From a virus: a stretch of 21,023 nt of DNA. Below are positions 13,484 to 20,916 of this stretch, piece after piece (within the stretch, counting starts at the first letter, position 1; each line of letters starts with the position of its first letter). The DNA lies in the IMG/VR virus record IMGVR_UViG_3300039309_000253, positions 1 through 21,023 of that record, one strand, 5' to 3'. A program made the translations under genes and the position numbers. The notes below the pieces were generated by a model. The model was not told the DNA's origin and did no database searches. It was given only the letters and a program-made list of their open reading frames with translations.

Positions 13484-13867
13484 CTACATCTTGTACGGGC
13501 CGAGAAGCAGCGCGGGGATGATCACACCAGCCCCCGCCGAGGAAGCCAGAGCGCGCGCCCGCACGAAATTACCGGCGGTCGCGGTGATGGCCTGCCCGCT
13601 GGCGTTGGCCATCAGCGGGTCGCCCGCAGTAACCGCAGCGCCGGTCACCAGCTTCGTGATGCCCAGGATGGCGACCTCGGCCTCGACTCCCTGCGCGTTG
13701 GGCTTATCCTGGACCACGCCATCGGCGACGGCCCCAGCGCCCGTGAAAGTAATCTGTCCGGACGCGTTGGTGGTCACGAAGTAGAACTGCGGATTCACAG
13801 TTCCACCGCTCGTGAGGTCCGACGCCGCCGGAAGCCCTACTGTGCGTAATGTCTGTTCGAATGCCAT
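13484..13867 (-). CDS. DUF2190-like capsid decoration protein
   Basis: 127 residues, MAFEQTLRTVGLPAASDLTSGG.... AAAGGAGA lies 9-10 nt before the ATG. The sequence repeats a beta pattern: FYFVTTNASGQITFTGAGAVADGVVQ, VAILGITKLVTGAAVTAGDPLMANASGQA, RARALASSAGAGVIIPALL. This is the shape of DUF2190 capsid cement proteins, where a V-x-x-G-A-x-V-x-x-G-D-x-L stretch is typical. Position between the protease/scaffold and the capsid gene matches lambda gpD. It would stabilise the expanded capsid. Confidence 0.75.
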   Translation of the reverse strand: MAFEQTLRTVGLPAASDLTSGGTVNPQFYFVTTNASGQITFTGAGAVADGVVQDKPNAQGVEAEVAILGITKLVTGAAVTAGDPLMANASGQAITATAGNFVRARALASSAGAGVIIPALLLGPYKM

Positions 13868-13888
13868 GTCTGTTGGTCTCCTTTCGCC

Positions 13889-14551
13889 CTACCGGGCGAG
13901 GCGAACGCCGGCCCGCTCGAGCGTGGCGATCAGGCCCTTCGCGTTGTGCTGCGCCACAAACGCGCCGTAAACTTCGGGATGCTCTTCGAGCATCTGGGCG
14001 TAGGCGCGCTCCTTGGTCAGCTTGGTGGTACCGCTTTCGGCATAAAGATTGGAAGTCTCTTTGCCGCGATTCTGCCGGGCGTAGGTGGTGGCCTGCGCTT
14101 CGATTTCCTGAAGCGAGCCAACCGCGCCCTGGTTCGGGTTGACGTGGGAAGTAATCATGCTCCTCTCGCTTTCGATCACGCGGGCGGCGGTCAGTTCATC
14201 GCTGATTTCCGCCACGCTGAAGTACTGGCCGGTGGACTTCTTCTTGGTGAGGAGTTCCGCAGCCTTGTCGGGACATCCGGCCATCTTGCACAGTGCGCCG
14301 ATGGCTTCGATGTCACCTTCGGGACGCATCTTCAACGCTTCGCCAGCCACGGCAGCCAGGCCGGTGAGCGGGGCCATGCCTTCCGGCTTCTTGGCGTCGC
14401 CCTTTACGTTCTCGCCGCAGGCGTGGCAGAATGTCGCATCCGCGTGAAGCTTGGTTCCGCATGCGTGGCAGTACTTCGGCTCGTTGTTGGTCTTCTCGTC
14501 GCCGTTACTGGGCTTCTTACCCTCGGTGGCGATCGTCGTTTCATCGGGCAT
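13889..14551 (-). CDS. Nested scaffold protein (internal start, Nu3-like)
   Basis: Internal in-frame ATG at 14549-14551 (residue 305 of the protease gene, MPDETTIATEGKKPSNGDEK) is preceded by AAGGAGGT at 14562-14569 with a 10-nt spacer, the best ribosome binding site in the window. The 220-residue product would hold the zinc ribbon and the helical C-terminus, without protease. The arrangement is that of lambda C/Nu3, where an in-frame overlapping gene makes the capsid scaffold. Seen directly: start and ribosome binding site. Inferred: that it is used. Confidence 0.75.
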   Translation of the reverse strand: MPDETTIATEGKKPSNGDEKTNNEPKYCHACGTKLHADATFCHACGENVKGDAKKPEGMAPLTGLAAVAGEALKMRPEGDIEAIGALCKMAGCPDKAAELLTKKKSTGQYFSVAEISDELTAARVIESERSMITSHVNPNQGAVGSLQEIEAQATTYARQNRGKETSNLYAESGTTKLTKERAYAQMLEEHPEVYGAFVAQHNAKGLIATLERAGVRLAR

Positions 14552-15463
14552 ACTTGCTGTTACCTCCTTGGTTGTGGATATTGCGGCAATCGCCGCCGTT
14601 GACTTCTGCACCGGCTCACCCAGCAGTTGACGAAGCGCGTTCATGGCATCGCCAAGCGTTCCGACCGCGTCTGCCAGCAGCGGAACGGCATTCTCCGCCC
14701 AGCACACGCCGGCCTGCGTCGCGATGATCTTTTCCGCGCTGGCCTTCCGGTTCCGCGCGACCGTTGCTACGAACTGGTCGTACTGCCGGTCAATTTCGGA
14801 CTGGATGTCTTTCTCGGCCCGCTCCGACAGCGGTTCGTGCGGATTCCCGTCGACCTTCTTGTCGCCTTTGAAGATGTAGGTGTACTTGAACCCCTGCTCG
14901 CCGTTGAACTTCGAATCTTCCGTGTGGAGCACGACGACGCCAACGGAACCGACCGCTCCCATGCGCGTGACGAAGATCCTGTCGGCCGCGCTGGTCAGCG
15001 CGTAGGCCGCCGAGAATGCGAAATCGTCGGCGACCGCAAAGATGGGCTTCAAGCCGCGAAGGGAGTAGATGTAATCGGACAGTTCCAGGCATCCGGTGGT
15101 CTCGCCGCCCGGCGAATCGACCTGCAGGAGAATCGCCCGCACTCCGGCGTCGTTCACCGCGTCCTGAAGGTAGCCCCCAATCTGCGCATAGGAACTGCAA
15201 CCACTCAGCGCCGAAACCCAGGATTCCGCTTTCGTCAGCACGCCCTGGATCGGAATGATCGCGATGCCGTCGATCACCTGGTAGCCGCTGTCATCCGACT
15301 GCTCGATATACGAGGCGGCGAACGGTTCGGCTCCCGCACCGATGCCGACGGGAATGATCCCCAGCCGCGGGCCCAGCGCCTGCACCATGACGTCCAGCTT
15401 GGGCGGATGAATCATGAGTGGCGTGTTCACAAACCGCGATGCCACACGAGTCAGATTCCTCAT
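13889..15463 (-). CDS. S49-family head maturation protease with fused scaffold
   Basis: 524 residues from ATG 15461-15463, which shares ATGA with the portal stop; a longer frame (to 15745) is portal sequence read in another frame. Residues 60-270 are an S49 (SppA/ClpP-fold, lambda gpC-like) protease: ILLQVDSPGGETTGC at 111-125, the Ser nucleophile S151 in FAFSAAYAL, GAVGSVGVVVLH at 169-180 and the probable catalytic Lys203 in GDKKVDGNP. It cleaves scaffold and portal during capsid maturation. Residues 331-350 are a zinc ribbon (C332, C335, C346, C349), unusual here. The C-terminal 150 residues are helical and charged, as in a scaffold. An internal start with a perfect Shine-Dalgarno gives a separate scaffold product. 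Confidence 0.85.
   Translation of the reverse strand: MRNLTRVASRFVNTPLMIHPPKLDVMVQALGPRLGIIPVGIGAGAEPFAASYIEQSDDSGYQVIDGIAIIPIQGVLTKAESWVSALSGCSSYAQIGGYLQDAVNDAGVRAILLQVDSPGGETTGCLELSDYIYSLRGLKPIFAVADDFAFSAAYALTSAADRIFVTRMGAVGSVGVVVLHTEDSKFNGEQGFKYTYIFKGDKKVDGNPHEPLSERAEKDIQSEIDRQYDQFVATVARNRKASAEKIIATQAGVCWAENAVPLLADAVGTLGDAMNALRQLLGEPVQKSTAAIAAISTTKEVTASMPDETTIATEGKKPSNGDEKTNNEPKYCHACGTKLHADATFCHACGENVKGDAKKPEGMAPLTGLAAVAGEALKMRPEGDIEAIGALCKMAGCPDKAAELLTKKKSTGQYFSVAEISDELTAARVIESERSMITSHVNPNQGAVGSLQEIEAQATTYARQNRGKETSNLYAESGTTKLTKERAYAQMLEEHPEVYGAFVAQHNAKGLIATLERAGVRLAR
14562..14569 (-). promoter_or_regulatory. Internal ribosome binding site for the scaffold
   Basis: Minus-strand AAGGAGGT, a full match to the anti-Shine-Dalgarno sequence, inside the protease coding sequence and 10 nt before an in-frame ATG. 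Confidence 0.8.
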
Positions 15464-17064
15464 GGCTTCACGTCCACCTCGCCCTTGCTGGCATCCTGCT
15501 GGATCTCGGCTTCCGTCAATCCGGCGTTGCGCCCGGTCAGAACCTTCCGGCCATCGCTGTCGTAGGACAGACCAAGCTTGTCGGCCCGCTCGTTGTCGGC
15601 AGTCTGCTCCGCGTCCACTGCACCGGCGTCGCGCCCTTGCGCCGCCACCTCGGCAGAACGCGTGGACAAGCCGCTGCGGATGGCGTCGTTGGAAGCCTTG
15701 ATGTCCTTTTCGGGATCGACCCACGGCCAGCCGGGCGTTACCCACTGCACTTCCTCGAATGGCTCGGGATCTTTGCTGTACGCGTTCAGCAGGTCAATGC
15801 CGAACACCAGTGCCAGCATCGCCTCGCGCAGCCAGCGCTTATAAACCGGGTGGCAGACCTGGAAGATGAAAACCGAATGCTGATACTGCTCGCACTTGCG
15901 GCGGAACTCCAGCAGGCCGGCGCGGATCGAAGAGTAGTTGATCCCCGACAGGTCGCCGCTGATCTGATACTCGGCAAGCCCGGCGCCGCTCGAAAACGCC
16001 TGCAGGCACGTCCGAATGAACGATTTGAAATCGCCGCTGTCCTTGGCCTCGGCGAACGACACCTCTTCGCCGAAGTTCAGCACCTGGAACGTGCCGGGTT
16101 CGAGCTTGCTGATCTGCGTCCCCGGCTCCGTCTGGCCCGGCCCGTTCTGATATTGGTCCGGGGGGATGATCGGATTGTCCGGGCTGGCCTGCGTGATGAA
16201 CCCGGTGATCATCGCCGCGAGTTTCTTGCGGACGATCTCGGCGTCGGTGTACTGCTCCAACTCGTAGAGCTTCGCGATCACCGATGTCAGCCACGGCTGC
16301 CCCCGGAACTGGCCGGCACGAATCGGCTTGTAGACGTGCAGCACCTCGGTAGCTGGCACGCGCTCCACCGACAACGCTTCCATCGGGAAGAACATCGTTT
16401 CGCCCGGATGCGCTTTCCAGAAGTGGTACGCCGCGCGCCGTCCGTCGGTCTGAAATTCGATGCCGCACCGGACCGAGTTCTTCGGCGGCATCTGCTCAAT
16501 GGCAGTGCGCCACAGCGGCAACTGCTCGGCTTCAATGAGTTGCAGTTGCAGCGGAACCGTGAGGCCTTCCTTCGGCGAGCGCGGCCGGAACCGGACGAAG
16601 CACTCGCCGGCCTCCATGACCTCGCGGGCAATCACCATCTGCTGGCCGTAGAAATCCGTCTGGCCCGAGGCGGGATTCCGCGGGTCGTACTCGACATCGC
16701 ATTCGCGAGTCCATCGGTTCCACTTCCTGGTGATCAGGTCGCGGATCTTATCGTCCGGATGGTGAGGCACCAGGCGAATCCCACGCCCGATCGCATTCGC
16801 CACATACGAATCCACCGCCGCAGCCGCCCACGCACTGTTGCGAACCGCGTCCCGGTTCCGCGCCTGCAACTCCAGGCCATGCGAAAACAGGAGCGTGTTG
16901 AGGCCGAGAAATGGAGGATTCCATCCGATGCCGCGACGCCCGCGCCCCGCGGCGTCGAACGGGAACGTCCCCATCGCGCGGGTGCGCGGCACGCGCTGAA
17001 CGGGGATCGGCATCGGCTCGTGCCCGGCCTGGCGGGCGAGCGTCATCAACGTTTCAATTGGCAC
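15460..17064 (-). CDS. Portal protein (lambda gpB-like)
   Basis: 534 residues, MPIETLMTLARQAGHEPMPI.... Portal features: RNRDAVRNSAWAAAAVDSYVANAIGRGIRL near residue 70-100, FYGQQMVIAREVMEAGECFVRF, an LQLIEAEQLPL strand, then VLHVYKPIRAGQFRGQPWLTSVIAKLYELEQYTDAEIVRKKLAAMITGFI (the conserved central helix region), and YSSIRAGLLEFRRKCEQYQHSVF. These match the lambda-type portal family. The dodecameric ring sits at one capsid vertex and is the channel for DNA packaging and ejection. Its stop overlaps the protease start by ATGA, and its ATG lies 6 nt after the joining-gene stop, so the four genes from terminase large subunit to protease are translationally linked. Confidence 0.92.
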   Translation of the reverse strand: MPIETLMTLARQAGHEPMPIPVQRVPRTRAMGTFPFDAAGRGRRGIGWNPPFLGLNTLLFSHGLELQARNRDAVRNSAWAAAAVDSYVANAIGRGIRLVPHHPDDKIRDLITRKWNRWTRECDVEYDPRNPASGQTDFYGQQMVIAREVMEAGECFVRFRPRSPKEGLTVPLQLQLIEAEQLPLWRTAIEQMPPKNSVRCGIEFQTDGRRAAYHFWKAHPGETMFFPMEALSVERVPATEVLHVYKPIRAGQFRGQPWLTSVIAKLYELEQYTDAEIVRKKLAAMITGFITQASPDNPIIPPDQYQNGPGQTEPGTQISKLEPGTFQVLNFGEEVSFAEAKDSGDFKSFIRTCLQAFSSGAGLAEYQISGDLSGINYSSIRAGLLEFRRKCEQYQHSVFIFQVCHPVYKRWLREAMLALVFGIDLLNAYSKDPEPFEEVQWVTPGWPWVDPEKDIKASNDAIRSGLSTRSAEVAAQGRDAGAVDAEQTADNERADKLGLSYDSDGRKVLTGRNAGLTEAEIQQDASKGEVDVKP

Positions 17065-17070
17065 GGCGAT

Positions 17071-17283
17071 TTAGTGGCCCCAACCGTTCGTCGTGTAGAT
17101 GCGCACCTGGCGCACTTGCTGCGGCCCGGACTGCTGGGCGATGTCATTCAGGATCAGATTTCGAAGCTTCAAATAGTCATCCACGGAATCGAATTCGAAC
17201 TCACGATCCTGAAAGCGGACACGCCTCGCACCCTGCTTGCGCGCGGCGTCGAGAGCATCGAGGTCGGACTGGGTGAATGCCAT
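17071..17283 (-). CDS. gpW-like head-tail joining protein
   Basis: 70 residues, MAFTQSDLDALDAARKQGAR.... The short protein has the gpW layout: an N-terminal helix (SDLDALDAARKQG), RRVRFQDREFEFDSVDDYLKLRNLI and a second helix. Lambda gpW is about 68 residues and sits between terminase and portal genes, as here. It joins the portal to the tail-attachment proteins. Its ATG overlaps the terminase stop by one base (17283). Confidence 0.75.
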   Translation of the reverse strand: MAFTQSDLDALDAARKQGARRVRFQDREFEFDSVDDYLKLRNLILNDIAQQSGPQQVRQVRIYTTNGWGH

Positions 17284-19196
17284 TAGAGATCCATCCTGAA
17301 GCGCACCCGGTTACGCGCAGGCGGCGTCCCATCCGTGCGCCGTTGCTGCGCTGGTTTCACTTCTTTCACCGGAGGGGCGCCGACCCGGCGCTCGAAGTCG
17401 GCCCAGTGCTTCTCCTGGAAACGATCAATGCCGATCCGGCCTGCCGCTGCGCGCGCATACACGCGGCAATCGAGCGCTTCATTGCGCTCGCGCATCTTCT
17501 GCCATTCATGCCGCCGGTAGCCTTTGACGAGCTTCGTCACCAACTGCTCGGCAGTGATCTGTTTGAAGTACTCCTCGCCGTACTTCGGAAAGTGGCAGTA
17601 GCCTGCGGGGAACGGCACACCGCCGGCAAGGTCCTCGTCGGTGGGCCGCTCGAGGCGCAGCCAGCGGTACAACTCTTCCTTCGCCATGCCGGAGTTGACC
17701 GGCCACACGCGAATACCGCGTTTGATTTTGGCGCCCAACGGGCCCACGTCCACGGGCGAAGCCGCCCCGAGCAGCGCCGGTGCGCGTGAATCGCCTTTGA
17801 TCACTAGCACGCGCCCGCCCTGCCGCCGCGCCCAATGGTAGACCTCGGTGGTCGCAAATCCGGAGTCGATCGCGAGTTGCATGATGGGCAACTCCAGCCC
17901 CGACGCGGTCGTGAAGGTTTCGTTCAGCAGGCCGGTGAGTTTCTCCCACACCGCCGGGCGCGAGGTGTCGCCTTCGAACACGCGGTAATCGACCGACCAC
18001 GATTCCTTCCCACGGCCCCAGGCGGCGATCTCGACCTCGATGCGGTCCTTCTGGACGTCCGCGCCCGCCGTAAGGAACAGACCGCCGCGCGGGACCAGCC
18101 CGATCTTGTAGTCCTCGCGGCGGTCGTAGAGCTTCTGCCAATCCGGAGCTTCGCCGAGCTGGGTCCAGGTCTCGCCCAGCACGGTGTTGACGAATACCTG
18201 CAGCAGCGAGGAGTTCTTCTGGGCCTGCTCGAACTGCTTGGCGGCGTCGCCCCAGGAGAACCAGCCAACCGGGCTGTAGAGGCTGGAGATGTGAAAACCC
18301 GCCGTCTTGCCATCGCCCTTCGTGCCCGCGCGCCACTCGCCCTGAGCCAGCATCCAGTGCTTCTGGTGGTTCTGGATCTCCTGGCCGCAATGCTCGCAAA
18401 CGTAAACCGCCGCCTGCGGATTGCCCTTTGGCCACCGGAGTTGCGCGAATTTCAGAACCTGGAAATCGCGGCAAGTCGGGCACGGCACGAAGTACCTGCG
18501 CCGATCGCTCTCTTCATACGCCGCCTCGATCCGGCTCATGCCGGTGATCTTGGGCGTCGAGCAGAGGAACACCTTCCGCCTGGCGAACGTGCGCGTGCGG
18601 GCCATCGCCAGCGTGATCGGGTCGCCCTCGCCTTCCACATCGCCGGGATAAGCGTCTACTTCGTCCAGGAACAGATACCGCGCGGCCATCGACCGCAGGC
18701 CGACCGCACTGTTCGCGCCGGTCATCACCAGTACGCCACCCGGAAAATCCTTCGACAGGACCGTGTTGCCGGAGTCGCGCGACCGTGGATCGCGCACGAG
18801 CTTCCGCAGAACCTCCGACTCCTCGATCAACGGGTCGATGCGCTGTTTCGAGTTGCGCTTCGCCATCTCGACGGTGGGCTGAACCGCCATCATCGGGCCC
18901 GGTGCCTGGTGGATGATGTAGCCCATCCAGTTGTTGCCGCACTCTGTGCCGCCTATCTGCGCGCCCTTCATGAACACCGTGCGCTCGATGGGCGACATCG
19001 GCGAGAGGCAGTCCATGATCTCGCGCAGATAAGGCGTCCGCTCCGTGCGCCAGCGACCGTGCTCGGCCGACGCCCGTTGCGAGAGCCAGCGATAGCGGTC
19101 GGCCCACTGCGAGATGGTGAGCAGCGGGTCCGGGCGCGCGCCGGCCGCGGCGGCGGCGGAATAGATTTGCTCAGCCGTTAGCGTCGGCGAAATCAT
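17283..19196 (-). CDS. terL: Terminase large subunit (GpA family)
   Basis: 637 residues. Residues 77-85 (KGAQIGGTE) form the Walker A-like loop and LFLDEVD near 175-181 is Walker B. Two Cys pairs (C239-P-T-C242 and C267-E-H-C270) mark the zinc finger typical of GpA terminases. GADVQKDRIEVEI starts the nuclease domain with its first metal-binding Asp at about 380. IDSGFATTEVY fits the second nuclease motif. The protein packages DNA into the prohead through the portal and cuts it at packaging ends; GpA-type enzymes are typical of cos-type phages. The start at 19196 overlaps the terminase small subunit gene by 26 nt. Confidence 0.95.
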   Translation of the reverse strand: MISPTLTAEQIYSAAAAAGARPDPLLTISQWADRYRWLSQRASAEHGRWRTERTPYLREIMDCLSPMSPIERTVFMKGAQIGGTECGNNWMGYIIHQAPGPMMAVQPTVEMAKRNSKQRIDPLIEESEVLRKLVRDPRSRDSGNTVLSKDFPGGVLVMTGANSAVGLRSMAARYLFLDEVDAYPGDVEGEGDPITLAMARTRTFARRKVFLCSTPKITGMSRIEAAYEESDRRRYFVPCPTCRDFQVLKFAQLRWPKGNPQAAVYVCEHCGQEIQNHQKHWMLAQGEWRAGTKGDGKTAGFHISSLYSPVGWFSWGDAAKQFEQAQKNSSLLQVFVNTVLGETWTQLGEAPDWQKLYDRREDYKIGLVPRGGLFLTAGADVQKDRIEVEIAAWGRGKESWSVDYRVFEGDTSRPAVWEKLTGLLNETFTTASGLELPIMQLAIDSGFATTEVYHWARRQGGRVLVIKGDSRAPALLGAASPVDVGPLGAKIKRGIRVWPVNSGMAKEELYRWLRLERPTDEDLAGGVPFPAGYCHFPKYGEEYFKQITAEQLVTKLVKGYRRHEWQKMRERNEALDCRVYARAAAGRIGIDRFQEKHWADFERRVGAPPVKEVKPAQQRRTDGTPPARNRVRFRMDL

Positions 19197-19659
19197 TCAG
19201 GGCCTTCCGAATCTCAACCGTGAGAGTTTCATGCACCTTGGCGGCTTCACTCTCGGCGGCAAGCATCGCGGCGAGGCGGTCGGGAAGATTGAGCATCGCG
19301 TCGCGGAACTGCCGGAACTTGTTGTAAGCGGCTACCTGGACCTCATCCCCGGAAACGAGGTGCGCTATTCGTTCCTCGTATTCGATCTTGGCGAGTCGCG
19401 CCTGGTAGTGTTCCCGCACGGCCCGCGCCTTGGTGTACTGCGACGCGCCGAAGACTTCCCCGTCCTCGTCTGCCTGGCCGCGCCGGTCGACCGCTGGCGC
19501 ATGAGTCTGCGTGTTGCGGGCCCACTCTTCGTCTGCCACATCGGAGTCGATTTGCCCGGTAGGCAAGGTCGAGATACGGCCTGTCTCGATGGCCTTCTGG
19601 ACGGTGCTTACAGAAACGCCACGCTGCCGGGCATAGGCCCGCTGGCTCATGATCGCCAT
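19171..19659 (-). CDS. Terminase small subunit (Nu1-like)
   Basis: 162 residues. A winged-helix-like N-terminus (MSQRAYARQRGVSVSTVQKAIETGRIS) is typical of Nu1-type small terminases, which recognise the packaging site. A linker follows, then a helical C-terminal region (EHYQARLAKIEYEERIAHLV and FRQFRDAMLNLPDRLAAML) for oligomerisation and TerL contact. It is first in the leftward head operon. The start could be ATG 19657-19659 or the Met at residue 4; ribosome binding is weak (GGGAA). The 93-bp gap to the divergent gene at 19753 should contain the promoters. Confidence 0.85.
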   Translation of the reverse strand: MAIMSQRAYARQRGVSVSTVQKAIETGRISTLPTGQIDSDVADEEWARNTQTHAPAVDRRGQADEDGEVFGASQYTKARAVREHYQARLAKIEYEERIAHLVSGDEVQVAAYNKFRQFRDAMLNLPDRLAAMLAAESEAAKVHETLTVEIRKALNDFADANG

Positions 19660-19697
19660 GAAAGAATTCCCAAACTTTCCGCTTGCCTTCCGGGGCG

Positions 19698-19719
19698 ACC
19701 GGAGTGATGAATCGTCATG
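19698..19719 (+). repeat. 22-bp direct repeat, first copy
   Basis: CCGGAGTGATGAATCGTCAT with one further base at each side, identical to 20282-20303. It contains GGAG and an ATGA-ATCG-TCAT inverted repeat, just upstream of the gene at 19753. Confidence 0.85.
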
Positions 19720-19752
19720 CGCGGATCACCCGCCGAAAGGAAAAGCACCCCG

Positions 19753-20193
19753 ATGACGAACGCAGAAGCTACCAAGACCACCGAAACCGCCGCCGTTGCG
19801 GAACACGGCGCGCAAGTCGCGCCGGAGAAGGCCACCTCGAAGAAGGCTGCCAGCCAGAAGAAGGGCGCGCCCAAGGCCAGCAAGGGCGCGAAGAAAGCCG
19901 CCAAGCAAGCCAAGGCCGCGCCGAAGAAGCAGGCCAAGGAGAAGACCACCAGCAAGAAGGCACCGAAAGCGAAGGAGGCCGCGGTGCCGCGCGAATTCTC
20001 GAAAAAGAGCATCGTCCTGGACCTCCTGCGCCGCCCCAAGGGCGCGACCATGGCCGAGATCGCCAAGGCCACCGACTGGCAGAACCACTCGATTCGGGGC
20101 TTCATCAGCGGAAACCTCAGCAAAAAGATGGGCCTCACGGTCGAGTCCGGCAAGAACGAGGCAGGCGAGAGGACGTACCGGATCGCGAAATAG
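19753..20193 (+). CDS. DUF3489-domain protein with Lys/Ala-rich N-terminal tail
   Basis: 146 residues from ATG 19753 (MTNAEATKTTETAAVAEHGA), AAAGGA upstream. An in-frame earlier ATG at 19717, within the 22-bp repeat, could add 12 residues. Residues 24-76 are almost entirely Lys, Ala, Ser, Pro and Gln (KKAAKQAKAAPKKQAK), resembling a histone H1-like tail. Residues 77-146 form a DUF3489 domain: IVLDLLRRPKGATMAEIAKAT, DWQNHSIRGFISGNLSKKMGL, TYRIAK, a winged-helix-like fold. DNA binding is therefore likely; its target is unknown. Codes opposite to the head operon. Confidence 0.88.
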   Translation: MTNAEATKTTETAAVAEHGAQVAPEKATSKKAASQKKGAPKASKGAKKAAKQAKAAPKKQAKEKTTSKKAPKAKEAAVPREFSKKSIVLDLLRRPKGATMAEIAKATDWQNHSIRGFISGNLSKKMGLTVESGKNEAGERTYRIAK

Positions 20194-20218
20194 GCCCTTG
20201 CACGCTCCGCTCCAAACC

Positions 20219-20245
20219 AGCCGCCTGGAAACGGGCGGCTTTCTT
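20219..20245 (+). terminator. Rho-independent terminator after the DUF3489 gene
   Basis: AGCCGCC (20219-20225), loop TGGAAACG, GGCGGCT (20234-20240), then TTCTT. A strong 7-bp GC stem 26 bp after the stop. Confidence 0.75.
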
Positions 20246-20281
20246 GCGGGCGGCGCGATTATTCCCTTGCCTTGTTGGCGC

Positions 20282-20303
20282 ACCGGAGTGATGAATCGTC
20301 ATG
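20282..20303 (+). repeat. 22-bp direct repeat, second copy
   Basis: Identical to 19698-19719. Ends 14 nt before the ATG at 20318; the ATG inside it at 20291 is in frame with that gene. Confidence 0.85.
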
Positions 20304-20317
20304 TACGGAGAACGCAG

Positions 20318-20626
20318 ATGAAAGCCACCACCACCAAGAAGCAAAGAGCCACCACCCCAGGATTCGCAATCCTAATGACGGACGACACGGAACTGGGCCT
20401 CGCGACGCTGATCGCGGAATCCGAAGAAGGCCAGTATGAGCCCATCGGCGTAGTCGTAAGCATCAACGAGGCGCGCGAGATCGCACAATGCGACCTCCGG
20501 AACAGGATGAAGAAACTGGAGCGCGGCGGCGATCCCGGCCTTTGCCCCTACTGCTACAAAGTCTGGGCGCAAGGACTCGAAGGCGGCTACCGCGTCGCCG
20601 CCGAATTGCTGGCGTCCGGCCTGTAG
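20318..20626 (+). CDS. Hypothetical protein with CPYC motif
   Basis: 102 residues from ATG 20318 (MKATTTKKQRATTPGFAILM), CGGAG about 9 nt upstream. In-frame ATG at 20291 inside the 22-bp repeat would add nine residues (MNRHVRRTQ) but has a poorly spaced ribosome binding site. A basic start is followed by ILMTDDTELGLATLIAESEE, EPIGVVVSINEAREIAQCDL and DPGLCPYCYKVWAQGLEGGYRV. CPYC could bind metal with C-terminal partners, but only that pair plus one other Cys is present. Not recognised. It shares the repeat and orientation with the DUF3489 gene, so they may be co-regulated. Confidence 0.75.
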   Translation: MKATTTKKQRATTPGFAILMTDDTELGLATLIAESEEGQYEPIGVVVSINEAREIAQCDLRNRMKKLERGGDPGLCPYCYKVWAQGLEGGYRVAAELLASGL

Positions 20627-20654
20627 AAGAAGGCGAACACCAACGTCACTCACC

Positions 20655-20690
20655 GCCGCCAGCGTCCTGCTGGCGGCTTTCTCTATTTGG
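20655..20690 (+). terminator. Rho-independent terminator after the CPYC gene
   Basis: GCCGCCAGC (20655-20663), loop GTCCT, GCTGGCGGC (20669-20677), followed by TTTCTCTATTT: a perfect 9-bp stem and a T-rich tail, 28 bp after the stop. It reaches into the end of the convergent gene. Confidence 0.85.
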
Positions 20691-20916
20691 GCGCGTCGTC
20701 CGCAACCGGCGGCAGCAACGCCACCAGGAACTCCGCGATGCAGGCCTTCCAGGTGTTCCCGACGTGTTCATCCATCACATCGAACGGCGCGGCGGCTACA
20801 TCGACGCCAACCGAACGGGCGATCTCGATCAACGAAGCGAAGGACCGATCCGCCAACGTCTGCAGGTGCGGCGCCACGCGCGGATCGTCACAACGATCAG
20901 ACCACTGCGATTCCAT
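20683..20916 (-). CDS. Small hypothetical phage protein
   Basis: 77 residues, MESQWSDRCDDPRVAPHLQT.... TGGAGG lies 7 nt before the ATG (strong). The sequence is helical with a central FASLIEIARSVGVDVAA and a C-terminal FLVALLPPVAD. It overlaps the gene to its right by 20 nt and reads leftward with the head operon. Position upstream of the terminase genes suggests a regulatory or early-region gene; no family recognised. Confidence 0.65.
   Translation of the reverse strand: MESQWSDRCDDPRVAPHLQTLADRSFASLIEIARSVGVDVAAAPFDVMDEHVGNTWKACIAEFLVALLPPVADDAPK

Noticed and set aside
15464-15745. 94-residue N-terminal extension of the S49 protease
   Set aside because: Arg-rich sequence in another frame of the portal gene; the ATGA overlap at 15460-15463 is the natural start.
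15418-17286. 622-codon plus-strand frame
   Set aside because: Lies entirely antisense to the portal gene, whose motifs are clear. The frame is open only because of high GC.
17835-19181. 448-codon plus-strand frame
   Set aside because: Antisense to the terminase large subunit; Arg/Leu/Ala-rich shadow with no recognisable motif.
19796-20290. Plus-strand extension of the CPYC gene back through the DUF3489 gene
   Set aside because: Arg/Pro-rich shadow of the DUF3489 tail in another frame, and a strong terminator lies between the two genes.
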